Of a stretch of 64,000 bases of DNA, positions 18,402 to 27,524 are shown in pieces (the stretch's first letter is position 1; each line of letters opens with the position of its first letter). The translations under genes were made by a program, and so were the position numbers. Location of the stretch: contig CP025325.1 of the NCBI GenBank assembly GCA_004014935.1, forward strand, positions 1,550,001 through 1,614,000, given 5' to 3'. The notes under the pieces are model-generated. The model did not search any database, had not been told where the DNA came from, and was given only the letters and a program-made list of their open reading frames with translations. This stretch comes from Saccharomycopsis malanga (Eukaryota; Ascomycota; Saccharomycetes; Ascoideales; Saccharomycopsidaceae).

Positions 18402-19871
18402 TTACCAATTGGTAACATCTTCGGCTTCCCCAAACAAACTAGCTCCTTGGTTCACATTGAGTTCTTCTTCGGAAAGTTCAATTGGATCTTGGTCCAAGAT
18501 ATCAGCCAAGTGTTTCTTTTCAAAATCTTGAATAACCTTGTCTATTTCCATAAATTCTAGCAAAAAAGCGTCGTGACCCTCTTGAGAATTGATGATGTAG
18601 AACTCAGAGTTTGGGATGTTGCTAGCCAAAAGCTCCTGTTCAGGCAAGGTGAACAAGCCATCGCTGGTGACTCCTATGATCAAGCTAGGTTCTTTGATTT
18701 GTGCCAACTGCTCTTCGATAGTAGCTGGGACCGCTTCATTGTTGCTATTGGTAATATATCTATCACGGGCAAGATCGTGGGTATCTAATTTACGGGTTAT
18801 TGCTATGTAGCAGTTTGGATCATAACGTCCAATGAACTTCTCGCCCTGATATCTAAGATAGCTCTGTGCGGTGAAGAAGGTACGCGCTCTCTTTTTTGGG
18901 TTGTTCAAAGTGCTCTGGGTAGATATTGATGCGTTAGAAGTTGATCTGCTCAACTCAGGAGCAACATTTGAAGAGTTTCCTGGAGAAGAAGGACGACGGT
19001 TTTTATGGCCCTCGTTATGGATAGTCCAGTTTTCCTCCCCAGGAGAAACAGGAGAGATACCCGAACTAAGGGAAGGACTGGAATTGTAAGATGTTTGTAG
19101 TTTATTACGAGGAACCTTTGAGTCTTTGAGCGGATCGTTTCTGGCAAATCTAGCCTCAAACGAGTTTCTGGATCTATAGGTAAGTAAAGCAGACATTCTG
19201 GCGGCCGCTAGGCCAGTGGTAGGAGCATTATCTACATCGTAATAGCCGTCCTTGTACTTTGGATCTGAATAAATACTTTGTCTTTGAGCCTCACTCCAGG
19301 AAATGCACCAGGCAGAATGTCTGGCAGAAGTAGCTAGAGCCACTATACTGCGAACATAGTCACATCCAAGCACACAGGGATACTCTAGAACCAACATGCC
19401 ACCCATAGAGCCGCCTATGACAATGGCAACTTGCTGCACACCAAGAAAATCCAACACTTTTTTATGAAGCTTCACGTCATCTCTGATGGTCGTGAGAGGA
19501 AACTCTGGACCATACCGAGCCCCTGTAGCGGGGTTAATTGTCATTGGGGACGCAGAGCCATACGGAGAACCCAACAGATTGAGGCAAATGATGAAAAACT
19601 TGGTGGGATCAAAGGCTTTTCCAGGACCTAATAGTGGGCCCCACCAATCGGCAATGTCCGATGAGCCTGTCAAGGCATGGCAGATAACCATACAGTTGTT
19701 TGCCTTCTTATTAAGACGCCCCCACGTCTTATATGCCACCGGAACTTCATAAAGAATGTCCCCGGACTCAAGCTCAAACTCTGGAATCACCACAATTTTC
19801 TGGTTACTCACCAACTTGGAAAACTTGTTTTCCAGCTGCTGTTCGAGATATTTATATTGTATATTAGTCAT
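18402..19871 (-). CDS. MET2: Homoserine O-acetyltransferase
   Basis: 489 residues, matching the fungal Met2 length (S. cerevisiae 486). It transfers acetyl from acetyl-CoA to homoserine, the committed step toward methionine. The alpha/beta-hydrolase core shows the oxyanion/entry region MVICHALTGSSDIADWW, the nucleophile elbow IGGSMGGMLVLEYP (catalytic Ser), ATSARHSAWCISWSEAQRQ, the acid residue in TSDGLFTLPEQE, and the catalytic His in GHDAFLLEF. The Ser-rich insertion between residues about 260 and 320 is a fungal feature, and the C-terminus FGEAEDVTNW is conserved. One CTG codon in the ICLN-x-LGSPYG motif sits where S. cerevisiae Met2 has serine. A Cbf1-type TCACGTG lies about 220 bp upstream. 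Confidence 0.97.
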   Translation of the reverse strand: MTNIQYKYLEQQLENKFSKLVSNQKIVVIPEFELESGDILYEVPVAYKTWGRLNKKANNCMVICHALTGSSDIADWWGPLLGPGKAFDPTKFFIICLNLLGSPYGSASPMTINPATGARYGPEFPLTTIRDDVKLHKKVLDFLGVQQVAIVIGGSMGGMLVLEYPCVLGCDYVRSIVALATSARHSAWCISWSEAQRQSIYSDPKYKDGYYDVDNAPTTGLAAARMSALLTYRSRNSFEARFARNDPLKDSKVPRNKLQTSYNSSPSLSSGISPVSPGEENWTIHNEGHKNRRPSSPGNSSNVAPELSRSTSNASISTQSTLNNPKKRARTFFTAQSYLRYQGEKFIGRYDPNCYIAITRKLDTHDLARDRYITNSNNEAVPATIEEQLAQIKEPSLIIGVTSDGLFTLPEQELLASNIPNSEFYIINSQEGHDAFLLEFMEIDKVIQDFEKKHLADILDQDPIELSEEELNVNQGASLFGEAEDVTNW

Positions 19872-21011
19872 TGCGGACGTTTAAACATTTAATGCTCTAC
19901 AGTCTTGTATTTCAAGATAATTTGTAAAGTTTTTAGAATTTTAGATCATAAAAATTTAAGAAAATTGACAGAAATATGCTGAAATTTCACATTATTATGC
20001 CTCGCTGATAAGACCAAATCGGTCAACTATGACCAATACTTACACTATGACAGTCGATGGACCCACAATTTTGGTACTATAACGCAAAGTCACGTGCTAT
20101 TTGTATAGAGGGGGTTGTTAGTGGGCCATGGGGTGACAAGGGTTATAAGGTAGGTTGGAGCGAATGGTAATAAAGTGACAAGAGGTATAAAGAGAGGCTG
20201 AAGACGGAAAAGATTGACTTGAACTTTCAAATGATTGTTAGGTACCATTGAAAGTTGAGAAGTTGGACAAAGTTGAGAAAGTATCAGAAAAAAATGAAAA
20301 CAAATCAGAAAACATTTAAAGATAATAGAGGATAGTATGAGAAGTAAGTAATTATCAGCATATTACAGTAGCACTTTGTAGAGTTTTCGGTAATAGTAGT
20401 TGCTTTGGCTATTAATATTAATAAAAGATGACAAAAAAGTCATAGTTTTCACTATCTGACAAATTAGTTGTATTGTATTTTTAGTTTGTATTCTCGAATT
20501 ATCACCAAGGTGTCTTTCATTTTTCTCATTTAAAAGTAATTCTTAAAAAATTCAATTGGTGTTTCTATAGCCAATTGTACCAACATTCATTGCCCAATTT
20601 CTTGCTCGTTTTTGTTTGCTTAAATTGTTACTAACGACTTTTGGTATGTTTAATAATCTTTGATTTAGTCTATAAATGTTGTAGTAAACATATGTCCATG
20701 GCAGAATTTGATGTGATCTTAATCTGTATCGAATTTTACTGTGAAATCTAACGATGCCCATTTATAAAAAGAAAACTCAACTAATGCGGAAAATGGGCAA
20801 ATGAGCAACGAAAATATAACATAACTTCAAGTATGACTTAAGACTCGATCAATAATTCCAAAATAGCTTAAGCTTTGTTCTTCTTCTTTTTTAAAAAAAC
20901 TTTGGATATGAAGCATTGATTGTATCATCTAAACCAAGATACAACTCCAAGTTTTATTACTAGCCCTTTTTACTTTTCTGATATTTTATTTTTATTTGCA
21001 TTCTTTTCTAC
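19872..21011. other. Intergenic, MET2 upstream region
   Basis: Contains the MET2 promoter with TCACGTG at 20090-20096. A 69-codon minus-strand frame at 20552-20761 encodes a basic peptide (ends with NWAMNVGTIGYRNTN) that I do not recognise, and I do not call it a gene. Confidence 0.45.
20090..20096. promoter_or_regulatory. Cbf1/Met4-type site TCACGTG upstream of MET2
   Basis: A perfect TCACGTG at about 220 bp before the MET2 start. In yeasts the Cbf1-Met4-Met28 complex binds this motif to induce sulfur-amino-acid genes, so the position and target gene fit. Confidence 0.65.
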
Positions 21012-21592
21012 ATCTGAACGTGGTTTCCACAGGCAAGTGCAACTGTCTCAAATACGACCTAGACAGAAATCTACTGCTTGCTTTCCAACCCATCGGATGT
21101 TCAGAAAAGCCAGCGAGAAGTTTACAATGACTGGGAGTAGATGAAAATGGAAGTTTGTTGGTTATCAAACGAGGCGCATAAAAAGTTTTGAATTCAAATC
21201 ACGAAGCAATCTAAGTAAGGGAAAGACAGAAAATTTTTAAGTAATATTGATTGAATATGTGTGTAAATTTATTACGATTTATTTGATTTGTTATTGAAAA
21301 ATGATTTTAACAACAATGAACTAACTAGTTGGCATATTAGAAGTTAAGTATGACATTCGATTTGCCAAACCTTGATAAATACGCAACAGATATATACTGG
21401 GCTAGGAATATCATTATTAATTTTTTTCTAATAATAAGAAATGTGTTCACAAAGCCAGCGATAAGTTTATAATGTGGTTTTCCCCACGGGGTTTTACCAA
21501 ATCCCTTTAGCTATAGCGCGTACATACGGAACTAATATGTACTGGGCTCGAAATATAAAAATATTATTATTATTATTATTATTATAAGAACA
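21012..21592 (+). mobile_element. SINE-like repeat, compound copy D
   Basis: Three blocks of the repeat lie in tandem. 21012-21140 is headless but matches the middle of copy B (CTGAACGTGG, ACAGGCAAGTGCAACTGT, GACCTAGAC, TGCTTGCTTTCCAA, CATCGG). 21361-21420 is a diverged 3' end (TTTGCCAAACC, TATACTGGGCTAGGAATATC). 21441-21592 is a second, better preserved 3' end (GGGGTTTTACCAAATCCC, TACTGGGCTCGAAATATAA) closing with about seven ATT units. The phrase AAAGCCAGCGA-AAGTTTA occurs in both the first and last block, so this looks like two overlapping insertions or a partial internal duplication. It lies between MET2 and ATP2. Confidence 0.68.
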
Positions 21593-21746
21593 GTAACAAC
21601 TAAAATAGACGTTAGAATAGCCATAAGCCACAACATGCAATAGTAATAATTATATACAAGAAGAGACAAAACTTGGAACTACAGTGATGATAATGCGACA
21701 ATAGTATACTTGATTTACTTTATTTGAATATTCTCATATTTCATAC

Positions 21747-23303
<1,557 letters not shown>

Positions 23304-23501
23304 TCAGCAAAGTCAAAAGAAGTATCCAAACAAAAAAAAAGGCTGTTTGACTGGGTGACAAGAGAAAGAGAAGATGTTATATAAAAACTCAGAAAGAGAA
23401 AATAATATTTCTAATATACTACTGAGAGAAAAAACACGCTCAACCAGGGTGAAAAATCCAGCGGTCGCCCAACGCTCGTGACAAAAAACTGAGCCGCTCT
23501 G

Positions 23502-23524
23502 ATTGGCTGCTCCAAGGGGCCAAT
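23502..23524. promoter_or_regulatory. Paired CCAAT boxes upstream of ATP2
   Basis: CCAAT on the minus strand at 23502-23506 (in GATTGGCTG) and on the plus strand at 23520-23524. They are about 245-265 bp before the ATP2 start. The Hap2/3/4/5 complex binds CCAAT in respiratory genes. A CACGTG E-box lies further on at 23551-23556. Confidence 0.55.
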
Positions 23525-23850
23525 AGAAGAGCCGCAAGTCGGGGGTGTGACACGTGCGTAATAGCGCAGATATACCGAAGATCCACCGAAACGAAATTTC
23601 CACTCCATTACTTGATGAACTCATTTATTTGTTTTATGAATTAATAGTCTACGGCAATTTAATCTGTTATGTCCATAAATGCCATTGGCATATGGAAAAT
23701 TATTACCTTTTTGTCAATTTCAATGGTCAATGCTTGTATTATGCTGAATCTATGATAGATTCAGGTAGTCAGGTGCTTCCGTACCAAGCTTTCCAAAAAA
23801 GTATTAAATCTATTTCATGACCCGTCACTGTTGTCCAAACAACATTTGTT

Positions 23851-23923
23851 TTGACTTGCCATTGACTTGCCATTGACTTGCCATTGACTTGCCATTGACT
23901 TGCCATTGACTTGCCATTGACTT
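23851..23923. repeat. Tandem 11-bp minisatellite
   Basis: Six perfect copies of TTGACTTGCCA followed by a partial unit TTGACTT, about 6.6 units. The copies are identical, suggesting recent expansion. Confidence 0.9.
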
Positions 23924-24128
23924 ACACATCACCCATTGGCACTTCTCAGTATATATTGAGCTGCACAATAATAGGACTTGCTTCAAACAACAACTGTTAT
24001 GGTACACCAAGGTGTCTGTTACCATTATCGCGGTTCCAACAAGCGCATACATGTGCGCGCATGGATACGCATGCATCTGCCTATATATTGTAAGCGCACC
24101 CTGCGTAGAATTTTCTTCAATGTAAATC

Positions 24129-24224
24129 GGTCCCTTGGCCCAGTTGGTTAAGGCGTGGTGCTAATATACAGCTCTTATGAGCAATGTTACGCCAAGATCA
24201 GCAGTTCGATCCTGCTAGGGACCA
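24129..24224 (+). tRNA. tRNA-Ile (anticodon AAU) with a 22-nt intron
   Basis: Outer parts match yeast tRNA-Ile(AAU): acceptor GGTCCCT pairs with AGGGACC, the A box is TTGGCCCAGTTGG and the B box AGTTCGATCC. The anticodon stem TGGTG (24156-24160) pairs with CGCCA (24190-24194). The loop CTAATA+A carries AAT at 24163-24165. The intron is inferred at 24167-24188, after position 37, the canonical place. S. cerevisiae tRNA-Ile(AAU) genes lack an intron, while its tRNA-Ile(UAU) has one. A T-rich Pol III terminator follows at about 24231-24236. Confidence 0.92.
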
Positions 24225-24852
24225 TTTACCTTTTTCTATAATTTTTTATAGTATATTTATTTTTTGCAGTTCAAATGCTACTACTCTTATTAAATAATGT
24301 AAATTATTACTGGTTTAGGTTGGCATTAATTATTTCGATCAAGCATCTCAAATCTTTGGCTTTTTTTCAAGAAGAAGCTTTTCCTCAATCACTCAACTAC
24401 TGTTGACTATCATTTCACAATAGCTGTGTAGGTTTACAAACATCTTTAAAAAAAATTTTAATATATATAGGTATTAATTTGCTAAATCCGTTTCAAGTAG
24501 CACTCAAATGTGGCTCTTTAGCGTCATAGCTTCATACTATCTTCCCCCCTTTAAGCCGTTTTGATTGCCTAATATCACCCAATCTCCATACAAATCATCA
24601 TCATCATCACCGGGTAACCTGGAGGTTGGAATGTTGCAGCGTTGTCCATCTTCAAATACGCGGATAAGTATTCTTAGGGGAAGGGTTGAAAGTGTGAAGA
24701 ATAAGTGAAAAGTGTTTTCTAGAATTGGAAAATAGATTGCTGAGGCCTTGGGGGTGTCTCATAGGAAAAGTTTGGATTATCAGGCCACAGTATAACGCTA
24801 TAAACAAGGTGAAGAGCACGATTATAAGACACAATATATGCTCAACTGAACA
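24225..24852. other. Intergenic, tRNA-Ile to PEX3
   Basis: PEX3 promoter region. A short CAT triplet run lies near 24597-24609. No gene is seen. Confidence 0.5.
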
Positions 24853-26115
24853 ATGATTACGGCGTTACTTCAATTCTACAGAAAACATAAAAGGAGGCTT
24901 TTTATAGCAGTAGGGCTGTTGACCACAGGCTATTTAGTCTTTCAATACATCAACAACAGACGGATCAAGTTCATTGAGTATCAGCAACATCTTATTAAAC
25001 AGAAAATCAAGAAGAAGTATCAACAGACCCAACAAGACTGTGTATTCACTATCATTGCACTTCTTCCGTCTTTATCAGGTGCAATCTACCGTTTGATGCC
25101 TGTTGAGAACATCACAAAGCAGTTATTGACCAAACGGAGCAACAAAAAGAAGGCTTTGGGCAGTGCTAATCTTAGCGAGTTCACTAATGAAAGTGATGGG
25201 GTGGTTGTAGCTAAAGATGACGACAAGCTGCCTGAAAATGATGGCGAGGCCACGAAATCTCAATTGTGGAAAGAGTTGAAGATTAAGAGTCTCACCAGAT
25301 TGCTTACCTTGGTGTATAGTAATTGTTTACTTATTATACTAGTTCGATTACAACTCAATATTCTTGCTAGAAAAGACTATTTGGAAACCTCCATTGAGGC
25401 TGCTAACGTCACTTATGAGCATGAAAATCCACAAACCAATGACAACGACGATTATATTGTGGAGCAGTCGTTCTTATCATTAAGTTGGTGGTTGCTAAAT
25501 CATGGATACATTTCCATATATGAAAAGTGCCGTGAGGCTATAGAATTGGTATTTAAGGACATCAATGCTAAGACTGAACTTACCTTCAACGAGTTTAGTG
25601 TGTTGGTAGCTAAAACGCAAGAAATTATTGATAAAAACTTTTTGCAGAACAATGATTTCTTTTTGGAAAAATGCATGCTTCCGTCTCCGGATTTGGAGGC
25701 TTTAGTAATCATTAAAAGTTCTGACAACAATCTGGATGACCAGGAAAGAAAAGAAGAAACCGTGAATCAGATTGTCCAGGATGAGAACTTTAGATTGCTT
25801 GTAGAAGAAACAAGAGATTATATCAATAACGAATCTGTGAATTTTGTGGTGATTAGTATGATCACCAGTTCCATCAGTAAATTTTTGAACAATTGTTCTA
25901 ACGTGTTGTTCAACGTCGAAGTTGGCGAGCCTGACGAGGTTGAAATCGAATTGATCACCAAAAGATTTAAGTTGGTAAAAATTTTATCAATCATTATAAA
26001 AGAAAGCAATCGCGTAAGCGAAAGTAGTAACAGCAACGAATATGTACAGGCGATGAATAGCATTCCAGAATTAGAGGAATATGCTGCTTCAGTATACTCT
26101 GATTTTGCTATTTAG
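24853..26115 (+). CDS. PEX3: Peroxin-3, peroxisomal membrane biogenesis factor
   Basis: 420 residues. Pex3 is the peroxisomal and ER membrane anchor that docks Pex19 and recruits membrane proteins. The N-terminus is basic (FYRKHKRRLF) and is followed by a membrane segment at about 15-33 (LFIAVGLLTTGYLVFQYI). The family block FIEYQQHLIKQKIKKKYQQTQQDC, continuing to TIIALLPSLSGAIY, gives a confident match to yeast Pex3. The remainder is a helical cytosolic domain, with an acidic/variable loop after about residue 110. One CTG codon lies within the predicted membrane segment (G-x-L-T-T-G), so leucine or serine there depends on the genetic code. Confidence 0.95.
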   Translation: MITALLQFYRKHKRRLFIAVGLLTTGYLVFQYINNRRIKFIEYQQHLIKQKIKKKYQQTQQDCVFTIIALLPSLSGAIYRLMPVENITKQLLTKRSNKKKALGSANLSEFTNESDGVVVAKDDDKLPENDGEATKSQLWKELKIKSLTRLLTLVYSNCLLIILVRLQLNILARKDYLETSIEAANVTYEHENPQTNDNDDYIVEQSFLSLSWWLLNHGYISIYEKCREAIELVFKDINAKTELTFNEFSVLVAKTQEIIDKNFLQNNDFFLEKCMLPSPDLEALVIIKSSDNNLDDQERKEETVNQIVQDENFRLLVEETRDYINNESVNFVVISMITSSISKFLNNCSNVLFNVEVGEPDEVEIELITKRFKLVKILSIIIKESNRVSESSNSNEYVQAMNSIPELEEYAASVYSDFAI

Positions 26116-26705
26116 TTTGAAAATAGAGAATTCTTTGGAGGTAGATTAGATAATATTTTATAAATGTTATCCTACCAACTTGGTAACACTCTTTTCATGA
26201 TTTTATCTCATTTAATCTTTTAAACTTTTTTATGATTTCTTGTTTTTCCTTCTTTACATCATAAGACTATTGTTTTGTTTTTTCTTGTTAATCTATGCTT
26301 ACACTTTGGTTGTTCCACTCTTGTAGAACAGAGTTCAAGTGAATCATATATTTTTGACCACAGTACAGAATGTATATTGTATAGGCATCGAGATTCATTT
26401 TGCGCTTTATTTCATCAATGATGAATGAATATACAAGTACAGGCTGTTCAAAATTCACTGTTATCATTAATAATAAACAACCACGCATTAAACGATAAAG
26501 TTTTTATTTTTGTATGAATTATAATATATTGAAAGATGTTCATTTGGTTTACAGAACAAGCACAGATATGATTTACAGTGATAGATAAATCAGGTGAAAA
26601 TCAAAATTTCAGAATGCGAAGTTAGCTCATTTTGATGTTTAATATAGATTTAAGTGATTGCCACTAATATTGATATTATTTCAAATACTTTATGGAACAA
26701 ACGAT
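26116..26705. other. Intergenic, PEX3 to the Swi5/Sae3-like gene
   Basis: AT-rich, with no other coding evidence. Confidence 0.5.
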
Positions 26706-27050
26706 ATGAAAAATTTGGAACAACTTTTGGATGACTTCTATCATGATCAAACAATTCCTGTTACGTTGAAGGAAGAGTTCATCAAGGATATGAAAAATAA
26801 ACAATCAGAGCTCGAGACGGCTCATGAAAAACATGAAACCTTACTCCAAGAACTTGGATTAAATTCAAACAGTATTGATTACGAACAACTACATGAGATT
26901 GTAAATGAACATATAATTGATCTAAAAACTTACAATGATCTTAAAGATACGGCAATGAAACTCTTGTCTATCATTGCTGACCAAGAGAGTAGCAATATCA
27001 ATCAAATTGCCCAAGATCTCAATATACAATTGAATGATGACAAGTTATAA
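26706..27050 (+). CDS. SAE3: Swi5/Sae3-family recombination mediator
   Basis: 114 residues from the ATG at 26706. A longer reading from a TTG at 26658 is not favoured, and the ATG at 26692 is out of frame and runs into a stop. The C-terminal half matches the Swi5 family: EIVNEHIIDLKTYNDLKDTA followed by MKLLSIIADQE and a tail ending LNIQLNDDKL, comparable to HIDLLHTYNEIRDIA of S. pombe Swi5. The N-terminal half is a probable coiled coil (KDMKNKQSELETAHEKHETL). Swi5-Sfr1 and Sae3-Mei5 complexes load Rad51 or Dmc1 during strand exchange. S. cerevisiae SAE3 has an intron; none is needed here, though an upstream exon cannot be ruled out. Confidence 0.82.
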   Translation: MKNLEQLLDDFYHDQTIPVTLKEEFIKDMKNKQSELETAHEKHETLLQELGLNSNSIDYEQLHEIVNEHIIDLKTYNDLKDTAMKLLSIIADQESSNINQIAQDLNIQLNDDKL

Positions 27051-27524
27051 AATGGGTTGCAGTAATAAAGCAATAATTCCAAAAAATAGTTGTAGCTCCT
27101 CAAAATTACAATTTTTGATGCTCTTTTCATCCGAAATTAGCATAAACAGAACGGTTACCAACAATCAGTGACATTTTTCCTTCCACTATTTTGACTTTTC
27201 GCAGGTTTGGATTATCGCGTTCTTTTGTTTACCCACCAAAACAGTGCAGATCAATTTCACCCTAAAAGTGGAAAAAAAAAGTGTAAGGCTTTTACCCAAG
27301 CAAGGGACCACCCTTGGCACTTAAATTTTCTTTTCTGGTTTTTTTGATTCAAAGATTTTTGACTGTTACATCACAACCACGTTTTTCAGTGTTCAGTCTT
27401 GGCCTTGCGGTGAAACATTTCTTGGTTTGCTACATGAATGTTTAGCAAATTAATGTATATATATATGGTTCCTTACACTTCTTCATAAAACAATCAGTGC
27501 TACTACGTTTAGTATACACCACTC
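27051..27524. other. Intergenic, RSN1 promoter
   Basis: A TATATATATATGG stretch near 27457 may be the TATA element. No gene is seen. Confidence 0.5.

Noticed and set aside
20552-20761. 69-codon minus-strand frame encoding a basic peptide
   Set aside because: No recognisable family, no clear promoter, and length within random expectation; left unannotated.
23851-23923. Possible CRISPR-like array
   Set aside because: The units are contiguous 11-bp repeats without spacers and this is a eukaryotic chromosome.
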